From the NCBI GenBank assembly GCA_030150045.1, contig JASLGM010000027.1, positions 62,001 through 126,000 on the forward strand: a stretch of 64,000 bases of DNA. The letters run 5' to 3'. The position numbers and the translations under genes were made by a program. Positions 51,821 to 60,885 of the stretch are shown in pieces; position 1 is the stretch's first letter; the number at the start of each line of letters is the position of its first letter. Below the pieces are notes generated by a model. It did not search any database, was not told the DNA's origin, and saw nothing but the letters and a program-made list of their open reading frames with translations. Source of the DNA: Taishania sp. GTDB lineage: Bacteria > Bacteroidota > Bacteroidia > Flavobacteriales_D > Crocinitomicaceae.

Positions 51821-53530
51821 TTACTTCATCCAAGCGTTAAATAATTTACGTTGTTGAATGTGTGGTTCTGGGACTCTTTTCAATTGATAAATAGCATAAA
51901 AATTACGCTGTACCTCTGGGAAAGTTACTTCCATCAAGCGTCCATTTCGAATGATTTGTAAGGTTTTTTGGTCGTCATCAAAGTAGTTTAGCCATTGATC
52001 CAGATCATGATTCAACGCGATACCATTAATGGCATAAATGGAATCATTCAACATTAATCCTGCTAAATCTGCAGGTGATCCTGGGTAAATTTTGTGCACC
52101 AAAATTTTATTCTGATCAACAATGGTTTTCAATCCTAATCGCGTATGTGAATAAAAAGGTGTGTCTGCATAAAGAAAATCAATTCCAAGATCTTCCAATG
52201 CATCAATAACAATTCCTTCGTAAGCTGAAGTACCAAAAACATAATTATTAAAATATGCAGAGAAGCTTATTCCTGAAACTTCTTCTAACATATTTTTATA
52301 ATCTTGTGAAGAGACACCTATACCTGTTAATCCAAACTGATGGTACAATCTTTTCATCACTTCGTCAAGTCCAAACTGCCCTTCCGTTGCTTTAAGTACC
52401 ATGATATCTGCTACAAAAGCCAATAAACAACCTTCGGTATATATACTAACTTTTCGATTTGGAGTTCCGGGTTCATAACCATCTAGCCAAGTGTCCCACG
52501 AAGATGCGGCAACAGAATAATTTAATCTTCCATGACTGTCCATGTGTGTTTGAACACGAGCTGTAAGTTCTTTAAGATAATCTTCTAATGTAAACACTTT
52601 ACTTCTAAGAAGATGAACATCACCCATATAGGTAGTCACACCTTCACATAAATATCCTAATTCTGAATAATTTTCCTTTGTAAAATCGTAAGGCATCATT
52701 TGAATTGGACGTATGGTTTTCACGTTCCAAGTGTGATAAAGTTCATGAGAGCTGACACCTAACAACTCACTATATAAAGATCCAAACACATCGTAAGATG
52801 GTCCCAAACAAATCACTGTAGATTTTGTATGTTCTACTCCGTGATAGGCTTTAAATGGAAGAATATGCATTAAAAAATGGTATTCCTCTACCGGAAAACC
52901 ACCGAATTTTTCAATTTGTTTCGCTGTGAATTTTTTGAAATCTTTTTTTAGTCTAATCCAGTCAGGTTTTGTTTCGCCATTAAACCAAAGGTGAAAGACA
53001 GTATTTTCTACGGTATAAGAATCATGTTGTAAATGCGCTGAACATATAAACGGCGTATCAGCCAATTCATCAAAATGAGCCACGCTATAATCTTGTTCAT
53101 CCTTTTTTAGCGAACCTGCTACTTTCCAATTGTTAGGAATATCGAGGATTATCTTACACTTTTGATCTTCTTGTCCCGCGGGATAAACAGAACAATTTAC
53201 AGGATTTACATACAATAAATCAGGTCTTATACACGTAGAGCCTGCATTCAATTGATCAGCGAAATAACCGTAGGTAACAGTTATCTTTTGATCCTTTGTA
53301 TTTTCTAATTGCCAAGTATCTTTCGTTGTTTTATTGAAAGGAATACTTTTTCCAGCAACATCAGACACTTTAAACAATTTTACATTTTTTGCAAAATTAC
53401 CTAATTCATATCTTCCTGGTCTCCATCTTGGAAGTTGCACTTCCATGTTGTCTTTTTGTGCAATGAATTCGACCTTTACATTCAAATAACCTTGGTGCGC
53501 ATTGTTGCAACTATATGTGTATGTTGTCAT
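51821..53530 (-). CDS. M61-family glycyl aminopeptidase-like metalloprotease with PDZ domain
   Basis: The 569-residue protein has an N-terminal beta domain, a zinc peptidase core with HELYHTWN (HExxH at 262-266) and LCEGVTTYMGD as the downstream Glu ligand region, and a C-terminal PDZ domain (about 460-540, KIYPGSPADLAGLMLNDSI). This is the M61 glycyl aminopeptidase layout. No signal peptide is evident. Its -7 element lies in the loop of the terminator of the upstream ABC-F gene. Confidence 0.88.
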   Translation of the reverse strand: MTTYTYSCNNAHQGYLNVKVEFIAQKDNMEVQLPRWRPGRYELGNFAKNVKLFKVSDVAGKSIPFNKTTKDTWQLENTKDQKITVTYGYFADQLNAGSTCIRPDLLYVNPVNCSVYPAGQEDQKCKIILDIPNNWKVAGSLKKDEQDYSVAHFDELADTPFICSAHLQHDSYTVENTVFHLWFNGETKPDWIRLKKDFKKFTAKQIEKFGGFPVEEYHFLMHILPFKAYHGVEHTKSTVICLGPSYDVFGSLYSELLGVSSHELYHTWNVKTIRPIQMMPYDFTKENYSELGYLCEGVTTYMGDVHLLRSKVFTLEDYLKELTARVQTHMDSHGRLNYSVAASSWDTWLDGYEPGTPNRKVSIYTEGCLLAFVADIMVLKATEGQFGLDEVMKRLYHQFGLTGIGVSSQDYKNMLEEVSGISFSAYFNNYVFGTSAYEGIVIDALEDLGIDFLYADTPFYSHTRLGLKTIVDQNKILVHKIYPGSPADLAGLMLNDSIYAINGIALNHDLDQWLNYFDDDQKTLQIIRNGRLMEVTFPEVQRNFYAIYQLKRVPEPHIQQRKLFNAWMK

Positions 53531-53539
53531 AAATTAGGA

Positions 53540-53570
53540 TAAAAAAAACTCCTTACAAAAGTAAGGAGCT
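53540..53570 (-). terminator. Terminator of the ABC-F gene
   Basis: On the minus strand CTCCTTAC pairs with GTAAGGAG around TTTT, followed by a run of eight T. It sits between the ABC-F stop and the M61 start. Confidence 0.85.
53556..53563 (-). promoter_or_regulatory. -7 element within the ABC-F terminator loop
   Basis: The minus strand reads TACTTTTG, an exact TAnnTTTG, 25 bases before the M61 ATG. It covers the loop and part of the stem of the terminator. Confidence 0.4.
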
Positions 53571-53578
53571 AATTTTAA

Positions 53579-55204
53579 TTATGCATATAATTCTGCTCTT
53601 TGTTGACTTATCTTATCATCTTTAAGATATTCATCGTAAGGCATCATTTTGTCAATGATTCCATTTGGAGTTAATTCAATGATTCTTGTAGCTACTGTAT
53701 TCACTAATTCGTGGTCATGAGAGGTAAACAAGATGGTCCCTGGGAACTCGTGCATACCATTATTCAGTGCTGTAATCGACTCTAGATCTAAGTGATTTGT
53801 TGGTTCATCCATCATTAACAGGTTTGCTTTTGCTAACATCATTTTGGACATCATACAACGTACTTTTTCCCCTCCAGACAATACATTTGCTGTTTTCATT
53901 GCTTCTTCACCTGTGAACAACATTCTACCTAAGAAAGTTCTTAAATAAACTTCTTCTCTCTCCTCATCTGTTTGAGCGTATTGACGTAACCAATCGATTA
54001 ACGGTAATTTTTCTTCGAAATACTCAGAGTTGTCATTTGGAATATAGGCGGTGGTGATAGTTGTACCAAAAAGGAAATCACCTGAATCTGGTTTTAGTCT
54101 TCCGTTTAGTATTTCAAATAAAGCTGTAAGCGCCATTGAGTTTTTAGAAACAAATGCGATTTTATCACCTTTATTTACAATAAAGCTAAGATCTTTAAAC
54201 AACGTTTTGCCTTCTTCGTTTGCGAAACTAATACGATCAACAGAGAGCACTTGGTTTCCAGCTTCGCGGTCTTGATAGAAAGTGATTCCTGGATATTTCC
54301 TTGAAGAAGGTTGAATTTCTTCAATATCCAAGTTATCCAACATTTTTCTACGAGAAGTGGCTTGCTTCGATTTAGCTGCATTGGCAGAGAAACGAGCAAT
54401 AAATTCCATAAGTTCCTTTTTCTTCTCTTCTGCTTTTTTGTTTTTATCAGAACGTTGACGAGCAGCTAACTGAGAAGATTGGTACCAGAACGAATAGTTA
54501 CCTGTATATAATTTAATTTTACTAAAATCGATATCGCAAATATGTGTACAAACAGTATCTAGGAAGTGACGGTCATGGGATACAACAATTACTGTATTTT
54601 TGAAATCCATTAAGAAATCTTCCAACCAGTTAATGGTATTAATATCCAAGTCATTCGTAGGCTCATCGAGTACCAAAACATCAGGATTTCCGAAAATGGC
54701 TTGCGCTAACAAAACACGAACCTTTTGGTCGTTTGGTAGTTCTTCCATCAACATATTATGCTTTGCCTCGTCGATTCCTAAGTTAGACAGCATTGTAGCA
54801 GCATCAGTCTCCGCATTCCATCCTTCTAGATCAGCAAACTCTGCTTCTAATTCTGCAGTACGCATTCCATCATCATCAGAGAAATCTGGTTTTGCATAAA
54901 GCGCTTCTTTTTCTACCATGATATCATAAAGGCGTTTATGCCCCATGATTACCGTTTGTAAAACTGGGAAAGCATCAAATTCGAAGTGATTTTGTTTTAA
55001 AACCGCTAAACGCTTACCTGGTTCCAACTCGATACGTCCTGTAGTTGGATCTTGATCTCCTGTTAAGATTTTTAGAAAGGTTGACTTTCCAGCACCATTG
55101 GCACCGATTACCCCGTAACAGTTTCCTTGTACGAATTTCACGTTTACTTCATCAAAAAGTACACGTTTACCGAATTGAAGTGATAAATTACTTACCGATA
55201 GCAT
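53579..55204 (-). CDS. ABC-F family ATPase, YbiT-like
   Basis: The 541-residue protein has two ABC domains and no membrane part, as in ribosome-associated ABC-F translation factors. NBD1 has Walker A GANGAGKST (34-42) and Walker B LVLDEPTNDLD, but its signature is LPNDQ. NBD2 has signature LSGGE and Walker B LMMDEPTNHLD, but its P-loop (about 350-358, VSKNSMALT) lacks the GxxGxGK lysine. The linker NAAKSKQATSRRKMLDNL resembles YbiT. Head-to-tail pairing would leave one normal and one dead ATP site. Confidence 0.9.
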   Translation of the reverse strand: MLSVSNLSLQFGKRVLFDEVNVKFVQGNCYGVIGANGAGKSTFLKILTGDQDPTTGRIELEPGKRLAVLKQNHFEFDAFPVLQTVIMGHKRLYDIMVEKEALYAKPDFSDDDGMRTAELEAEFADLEGWNAETDAATMLSNLGIDEAKHNMLMEELPNDQKVRVLLAQAIFGNPDVLVLDEPTNDLDINTINWLEDFLMDFKNTVIVVSHDRHFLDTVCTHICDIDFSKIKLYTGNYSFWYQSSQLAARQRSDKNKKAEEKKKELMEFIARFSANAAKSKQATSRRKMLDNLDIEEIQPSSRKYPGITFYQDREAGNQVLSVDRISFANEEGKTLFKDLSFIVNKGDKIAFVSKNSMALTALFEILNGRLKPDSGDFLFGTTITTAYIPNDNSEYFEEKLPLIDWLRQYAQTDEEREEVYLRTFLGRMLFTGEEAMKTANVLSGGEKVRCMMSKMMLAKANLLMMDEPTNHLDLESITALNNGMHEFPGTILFTSHDHELVNTVATRIIELTPNGIIDKMMPYDEYLKDDKISQQRAELYA

Positions 55205-55219
55205 ATTTTAAATTTTGTG

Positions 55220-55227
55220 CAAAGTTA
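55220..55227 (-). promoter_or_regulatory. -7 promoter element of the ABC-F gene
   Basis: The minus strand reads TAACTTTG, an exact TAnnTTTG, 15 bases before the ATG at 55204. Confidence 0.5.
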
Positions 55228-55245
55228 CCACTTTTAAGTGGATTA

Positions 55246-55785
55246 TTAATGATTTCCTTTTGGCTCAATATCCTGCCCTTGTATCCATTTAATGTTTCGA
55301 GCAAAAAGCAATACAAAAATGAAAGAAATAACGAGATTTGTTACTATCATAAATGTTGGTACATCTTTAGCAGGCGCTATTAGGTATACTTGTGCTACTG
55401 CTGCTAAACTGTATACAATGTACATGTGAAAACCAACTGCCTTACGTTGAATCATAAATAACACTCCAACAAGACCTAAGAACAAGATAATCAATGAAGA
55501 ACTATAATTCAACACAAAATTGGCGTTTGTATAATCCACCATTTTAGCCAATTTGTTTGTTGTATCCATAACCCACTCTGCTGCTTGTCCTCCTACTTCT
55601 TCAGCAGCTTTATTTTGTTCATATATTGCAGCTTTAGCCTTTTTAATTTCATCTTTAGATGCAGGTCCCGCAAGCATTTGCATAATATTCACAAACATAC
55701 TATATGTAATATTCACAAATGACAGAATACTTACAAAACGTAAATGACCAGGCGCTTGTCTGAACGTATTAAAAAATGATTTCAT
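55246..55785 (-). CDS. Small polytopic membrane protein of unknown function
   Basis: The 179-residue product has four hydrophobic segments (about 18-40, 90-112, 117-135 and 142-160) with a helical, Lys/Ala-rich stretch between the first two (ASKDEIKKAKAAIYEQNKAA). I recognise no family. The gene starts two bases after hutH stops and is probably co-transcribed with it. Confidence 0.7.
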   Translation of the reverse strand: MKSFFNTFRQAPGHLRFVSILSFVNITYSMFVNIMQMLAGPASKDEIKKAKAAIYEQNKAAEEVGGQAAEWVMDTTNKLAKMVDYTNANFVLNYSSSLIILFLGLVGVLFMIQRKAVGFHMYIVYSLAAVAQVYLIAPAKDVPTFMIVTNLVISFIFVLLFARNIKWIQGQDIEPKGNH

Positions 55786-55787
55786 AT

Positions 55788-57278
55788 TTACAATTTACAA
55801 TTTTGAACAAATGTTCTACTTTTTCCCATTAAAGGGTGCATATACTGGTCTTCAGACACAAAAGGAACTTCTTTTCTATATGCATTAAATAAAGCTTCAA
55901 TAGCGTTAGAAGACAGTAATGGTCTTCTATATTCTAATCCTTGTGCTGCATGAAACAACTCCAAACCTTGTATACTGAAGCAATTATTAATAACACGAAG
56001 TAATTTTGTGGCAGCATTTGCGCCCATTGAAACGTGGTCTTCTTGTCCGTTAGAAGAGTCTATTGTATCTACACTTGCCGGAGTACATAGTTGCTTATTC
56101 TGACTTACTATTGAAGCACATGTATATTGAGTAATCATAAAACCAGAATTCAATCCTGGATTTGACACTAGAAATGCAGGAAGTCCACGCGTACCCGAAA
56201 TCAATTTGTAAATTCTTCTTTCCGAAATACTTCCTAATTCAGCCATAGCGATAGCCAAGAAATCCATAGATAAAGCCAATGGTTGTCCATGGAAATTTCC
56301 AGCTGAAACCACATCGTCATCTTCTGGGAAAACTGTAGGATTATCTGTGACTGCATTTATTTCTCGCTCAACAATTTTTGCTACGTGAATTAAAGTATCA
56401 TATGTTGCACCATGTACTTGAGGTATACATCTAAATGAATAAGGATCCTGTACATGCGCTTTATATTGACTAATAATTTGACTACCTTCTAATACTTTTC
56501 TAAAAGCCTTAGCTGTTTTTATCTGTCCTTTTTGATTTCTAATTTCGTTTACATTTGCTTGAAATGGATTAACTCTACCATCATATGCTTCGAGTGACAT
56601 TGCTGCAATTGTATTATAATTCCTCCAAATTTGGAATGATTTTTCAACACAATAAGTAGCATAAGAGGACATAAATTGAGTCCCGTTTAATAACGCTAAA
56701 CCTTCTTTAGATTTTAAGACAATAGATCCTAATCCTAATTCATCATACACATCAGAAGTAGCTCTTTTCTCTCCTTTGAAATAAACCTCTCCTTCTCCTA
56801 ATAAAGTCAAAGATATATGAGCTAAAGGTGCTAAATCACCTGATGCCCCCAAACTCCCTTGATTGTATACAACAGGGAAAATGTTATTATTATAAAAATA
56901 AATTAGACGCTCCACTGTTTCCACTTGCACACCTGATTTACCAAAAGAAAGTCCTAACACTTTTAGAAGTAACATTCTTCTAACAATTTCTTGAGGCACC
57001 TCTTCCCCCATTCCACAAGCGTGTGAACGAACTAGATTCTCTTGTAAACGAGTTAAATCCTCACTAGAAATAGCAGTGTCACATAACGATCCAAAACCTG
57101 TATTGACACCATAGATTAATCGCCCTTCTTCAGCTGCCTTCTGATCTAAGAACAAACGACACTTTTCAATTTCTTGACGTGTTTCATTATCTAGTTTAAG
57201 GGTAGCATTACTTTCTAATATGGATTCCAAAGTAGTTAGGTCGATCCATTTTCTATTGATCGTAAAATGATTACTCAT
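55788..57278 (-). CDS. hutH: Histidine ammonia-lyase
   Basis: HutH deaminates histidine to urocanate. The 496-residue protein has the MIO-forming triad Ala-Ser-Gly at 145-147 in GSLGASGDLAPLAH, and VRSHACGMGE with Ser-His at 85-86, the selectivity pair of histidine rather than tyrosine or phenylalanine lyases. hutU, hutI and hutG are not in the window. It follows hisS by two bases, putting a histidine-degrading enzyme in an operon with histidyl-tRNA synthetase. Confidence 0.88.
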   Translation of the reverse strand: MSNHFTINRKWIDLTTLESILESNATLKLDNETRQEIEKCRLFLDQKAAEEGRLIYGVNTGFGSLCDTAISSEDLTRLQENLVRSHACGMGEEVPQEIVRRMLLLKVLGLSFGKSGVQVETVERLIYFYNNNIFPVVYNQGSLGASGDLAPLAHISLTLLGEGEVYFKGEKRATSDVYDELGLGSIVLKSKEGLALLNGTQFMSSYATYCVEKSFQIWRNYNTIAAMSLEAYDGRVNPFQANVNEIRNQKGQIKTAKAFRKVLEGSQIISQYKAHVQDPYSFRCIPQVHGATYDTLIHVAKIVEREINAVTDNPTVFPEDDDVVSAGNFHGQPLALSMDFLAIAMAELGSISERRIYKLISGTRGLPAFLVSNPGLNSGFMITQYTCASIVSQNKQLCTPASVDTIDSSNGQEDHVSMGANAATKLLRVINNCFSIQGLELFHAAQGLEYRRPLLSSNAIEALFNAYRKEVPFVSEDQYMHPLMGKSRTFVQNCKL

Positions 57279-57280
57279 AA

Positions 57281-58657
57281 TTATTTTAATAGTTTTAATA
57301 AGTCTTCAACAGAAACTTTTTGTTGTTTTCCAGATTCTAAATGTTTGACAGTTATTTCATTTGCTTCCATTTCTGCTTCGCCAATCAGTGCAACAAATTC
57401 AGCATTAATCCCATCAGCATATTTCATTTGCTTCTGTAGCTTAGCATTTTTCGGATAGATATCGCATGAAATATGATTTCTTCTAAGTTCTTGCGCTATT
57501 TTCATACAGAATGCCATTTCTTCATCACCAAAATTTGTGAACAAAATCTTCACGCCTTTAGTTAACTCTTTTGGAAACAGATCTAATTCGTTCATCACGT
57601 CATAAATCCTATCAGCTCCAAATGAAATACCAACACCAGGCATATCTTTCATTCCAAATAAACCGGTTAGATCGTCATAGCGTCCTCCTCCACAAATAGA
57701 TCCCATTTTAACACCATTAGCTTTAACTTCATAGATAGCTCCTGTATAATAATTAAGACCTCTAGCTAATGTTACATCAAACTCTATTTTAGCTCTACTT
57801 AATTGTAAAGATTTAGCCGTATCTAGTACAAACTGAAGTTCTTCAATTCCTTGAAGTCCTATCTCAGAATCCTTAAGGAATTCTTTCATTTGAATTAAGA
57901 CCTCTTCATTTGAACCGGTTATGGAAAACAAAGGCATAATCTTTTCAATAGCTTGTTCAGAAACCTTTTTTTCTTTTAATTCTTTAATAACGCCATCAAT
58001 TCCAATCTTATCTAATTTATCAATTGCTACCGTAATGTTTACAATCTTGTCTGCTTCACCTGTAACATCAGCTATACCAGATAAGATTTTTCTATTGTTG
58101 ATTTTTATTGTGAAATCCGGTATTCCTAGTGCCGTCAAAACTTCATCAAAGATCAATAGAAAATCTACTTCATAAATTAATGAATCACTACCAACAACGT
58201 CAGCATCGCATTGAAAAAACTCTTGGTAACGTCCATGCTGAGGGCGATCTGCTCTCCATACCGCTTGTATTTGATATCTCTTAAAAGGGAATTCGAGTTC
58301 ATTTTGATGTTGTACTACAAATCGAGCAAAAGGAACTGTTAAATCATATCGTAATGCTTTCTCAGAAAGAGAATTAGCGAAACGAGCTAAATTCCCACCT
58401 TGTAGTGCTTCTATATCCGCTTTCTTTAATTTATCACCAGAATTCAAAATACGGAAAATAAGGCGATCTCCTTCTTCACCATATTTCCCCATTAAGGTAT
58501 TTGCCAACTCAAAAGAAGGTGTTTCTATAGGAAGAAAACCAAATTTTTGATACACTTTTTTTACGGTATCGAATATATAATTACGTTTTGCTACTTCAAC
58601 AGGTAAAAAATCCCTTGTCCCTTTGGGAATAGACGGTTTTTGAGCCATATTATTCAT
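57281..58657 (-). CDS. hisS: Histidyl-tRNA synthetase
   Basis: This class II synthetase (458 residues from ATG 58657) has PKGTRDFLP, motif 2 around KRYQIQAVWRADRPQHGRYQ, ARGLNYYTGAIYE (histidine A motif) and GGGRYDDL. A later ATG at 58648 (MAQKPS) is possible. The TTG start upstream overlaps the -7 element. A C-terminal anticodon-binding domain is present. hutH and a small membrane protein gene follow. Confidence 0.94.
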   Translation of the reverse strand: MNNMAQKPSIPKGTRDFLPVEVAKRNYIFDTVKKVYQKFGFLPIETPSFELANTLMGKYGEEGDRLIFRILNSGDKLKKADIEALQGGNLARFANSLSEKALRYDLTVPFARFVVQHQNELEFPFKRYQIQAVWRADRPQHGRYQEFFQCDADVVGSDSLIYEVDFLLIFDEVLTALGIPDFTIKINNRKILSGIADVTGEADKIVNITVAIDKLDKIGIDGVIKELKEKKVSEQAIEKIMPLFSITGSNEEVLIQMKEFLKDSEIGLQGIEELQFVLDTAKSLQLSRAKIEFDVTLARGLNYYTGAIYEVKANGVKMGSICGGGRYDDLTGLFGMKDMPGVGISFGADRIYDVMNELDLFPKELTKGVKILFTNFGDEEMAFCMKIAQELRRNHISCDIYPKNAKLQKQMKYADGINAEFVALIGEAEMEANEITVKHLESGKQQKVSVEDLLKLLK

Positions 58658-58663
58658 TTTCAC

Positions 58664-58671
58664 CAAAGATA
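58664..58671 (-). promoter_or_regulatory. -7 promoter element of hisS
   Basis: The minus strand reads TATCTTTG, an exact TAnnTTTG ending six bases before the ATG at 58657. Confidence 0.5.
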
Positions 58672-58700
58672 AGCAATGCAGAAAAATAACGGGAGAAAAA

Positions 58701-59732
58701 TCACAAAGAATCCTTACCTAACCATCTTAACACGTTGTCATACCAAATTCTATTGGATTCTTCCTGAGAAATAATATTAGCTTCGACAGCAAAATCTATC
58801 ACACGCCCAGGATAGGAACGTGCAACCCCTTCCATTTCACCTAAAGGATAAGGATCATCTAATCCAGCAACAATTTGATTTGAACCGACTCTAATTTTTA
58901 AAAGTTGTAGTGTATAGGAATCATGAACTAAAGTGTCAAAAAAAACATTTGGATGTCCTAAGGTATTACGCGGATCTTTAGCTCCATCAAATAAATCAGG
59001 TCGCCCATCATAACCTTGTAGACGACGTCCGTAATTAGCTTGTCCTAACATACAGCCATGAGCAAAACAAGTTCTAATATTAGGAAACCTAGAAACAAAG
59101 TCTTTTAATGAAAAAAAATGTAGTGTATCTGCAGTTTGGGCCATCATCCATACCAAATGAAAACGCCAATATTGATCCTTTAAATTCACCATTTTTTCAC
59201 CATCATAAGGATGAATTTCGATTGCTAAATGAAATTTGTTAGCCAATTCGAAAATAGGCAACACCGAATCATCTGCCACAGAAAGCCATTCATCTTTATC
59301 ATTTAAAAAATGAGTTGGTAAACACAATACACGGAGTCCTAATTCATTAACACATCTTTCTATCTCAAGAAGTGCATCCTCAACGAATTTAGGCTGAACA
59401 ACAAAACCACACGTAAACTTATCTGGTCTTTTGGATTGAACACTAGCATTGAAATCGTTCTGCCAACGAATAGCATCATTAGCATCTTGCCTTTCCCAGC
59501 CATTACAATACAATTGAGATAAATTAAGCATTACAGCATGGTCAATTTTATATCGATCCATCCATATAATTTTTTCATCGAAAAAAAAACTAGAATCTGT
59601 TATTGGTCTAGTCCAATCACCTTGTCGCATAAACTTTTTATCATCGTCAATAGAGAAAAGACCTTTCTTTTTCATAAAAGTTGGTATTTCATTTGGCTCT
59701 GGCAAAACATGTCCATGTGCATTAATCTTCAT
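58701..59732 (-). CDS. Amidohydrolase-2 family protein (ACMSD-like)
   Basis: The 343-residue protein starts with the metal motif NAHGHVLPEP (HxH) and contains IEIHPYDG, CFAHGCMLG and GLDDPYPLGE, as in amidohydrolases of the aminocarboxymuconate-semialdehyde decarboxylase group. A decarboxylase or hydrolase of a carboxylated metabolite is likely; the substrate is unknown. No other kynurenine-pathway gene is in the window. It lies between the gld operon terminator and hisS. Confidence 0.8.
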   Translation of the reverse strand: MKINAHGHVLPEPNEIPTFMKKKGLFSIDDDKKFMRQGDWTRPITDSSFFFDEKIIWMDRYKIDHAVMLNLSQLYCNGWERQDANDAIRWQNDFNASVQSKRPDKFTCGFVVQPKFVEDALLEIERCVNELGLRVLCLPTHFLNDKDEWLSVADDSVLPIFELANKFHLAIEIHPYDGEKMVNLKDQYWRFHLVWMMAQTADTLHFFSLKDFVSRFPNIRTCFAHGCMLGQANYGRRLQGYDGRPDLFDGAKDPRNTLGHPNVFFDTLVHDSYTLQLLKIRVGSNQIVAGLDDPYPLGEMEGVARSYPGRVIDFAVEANIISQEESNRIWYDNVLRWLGKDSL

Positions 59733-59798
59733 CTGTCGTATATATGAGTGTCATCAAAATTGTAAAAAAAAAAGCTTGAAAACACAAACTAATGAAAA

Positions 59799-59832
59799 TA
59801 AAAAAAGCCCTGACAAATGTCAGGGCTTTTAG
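59799..59832 (-). terminator. Terminator of the gldKLMN operon
   Basis: AAAAGCCCTGAC pairs with GTCAGGGCTTTT (12 bp, 4-base loop), followed by a T-run on the minus strand, directly after gldN. Confidence 0.92.
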
Positions 59833-59846
59833 AATATTGTGTTTTT

Positions 59847-60866
59847 TTAGAAATCCCAAAGATCATGTTCGAAATTACGAATATCTTCTTTTACTTTATT
59901 AGATTCATATAATGCATCTACTCCACTTCTATAGCTTTCGATTTTTCTATCGAAACCATTACTCGCTTTATAAACCAGGGCATTAAATCTCCTTTTCCAA
60001 AATAAGTCATCAAAACTCATCCATTGAGCATCATTCTTATCATTGTAAGCAAAATAGTTATTGAAAACTAAACGACACTGTGGAAAATACAACCAAAACA
60101 ATTCTTTTTCACCGGAAATACTTTCAACACCATTTGCATCCTCTTCTTTCATATGGATAACAGGCGCAATAGCTAAAATACGCTGATCCAAAACAGAACG
60201 CTCTTTATCAAAGAACCATTCTTCCTTAATACGGTATTGAATAATATCCTTAGAAGTATACCAAATTGTATCTGCAGGAGGATATGAATACGTCATCGAA
60301 CCATCTGGCAAATTAATAATGATAGGTTCTCCATATTCATCTGTTAATGGAATATCAGATTGAGCCCCTAGTTTCCCCATATAGTAGGTAATGTTCGTAC
60401 GGTAAATAGAATCCGTATAAAAATTCAAACCATCTTGAGGAAGAATTGGATATTTCAATTGATCTCCATCCCAATCTCCAAACATATTATTAGGATTATA
60501 AGGTGAGAAAACAGTCAACTTACCATTTCTAATATTTTGACGAATAACTGTCCATAAACTCCATCTTTCTCCATGACGAATCCATTCTCCAGAAGGAGTG
60601 ATTTCATCAAGAGGTAAATAAAGTGAATGATTAATTTTTTCTCTTAAGTCAATTGTTTGCCAAACTCTCTTCGACCACATAACATCAGCTTCCCGTACAA
60701 ATTCATAAGGAATCATACGTTTTGTTGGCACATGTTCTTTCAACACGATACCATCAATCACATAAGGTGAAGGGCTATTAATTGGCCCCGCATCTTCTAA
60801 CTGACCGAAAGAAATTCCAGCAGTAAAGATTGTTAGTACACTTGCAATTAGACTTCTCATAACCAT
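59847..60866 (-). CDS. gldN: Type IX secretion/gliding ring protein GldN
   Basis: The 339-residue periplasmic protein has a signal peptide (MRSLIASVLTIFTAGISFGQ from an alternative ATG at 60860). WSKRVWQTIDLREKIN, DGDQLKYPILPQDG and WLYFPQCRLVFNNYFAYN are typical of GldN/PorN, which forms the ring with GldK under the outer membrane. It is last in the gldKLMN operon and is followed by a strong terminator. Confidence 0.93.
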   Translation of the reverse strand: MVMRSLIASVLTIFTAGISFGQLEDAGPINSPSPYVIDGIVLKEHVPTKRMIPYEFVREADVMWSKRVWQTIDLREKINHSLYLPLDEITPSGEWIRHGERWSLWTVIRQNIRNGKLTVFSPYNPNNMFGDWDGDQLKYPILPQDGLNFYTDSIYRTNITYYMGKLGAQSDIPLTDEYGEPIIINLPDGSMTYSYPPADTIWYTSKDIIQYRIKEEWFFDKERSVLDQRILAIAPVIHMKEEDANGVESISGEKELFWLYFPQCRLVFNNYFAYNDKNDAQWMSFDDLFWKRRFNALVYKASNGFDRKIESYRSGVDALYESNKVKEDIRNFEHDLWDF

Positions 60867-60885
60867 AATTTTATATTGTTATTTA

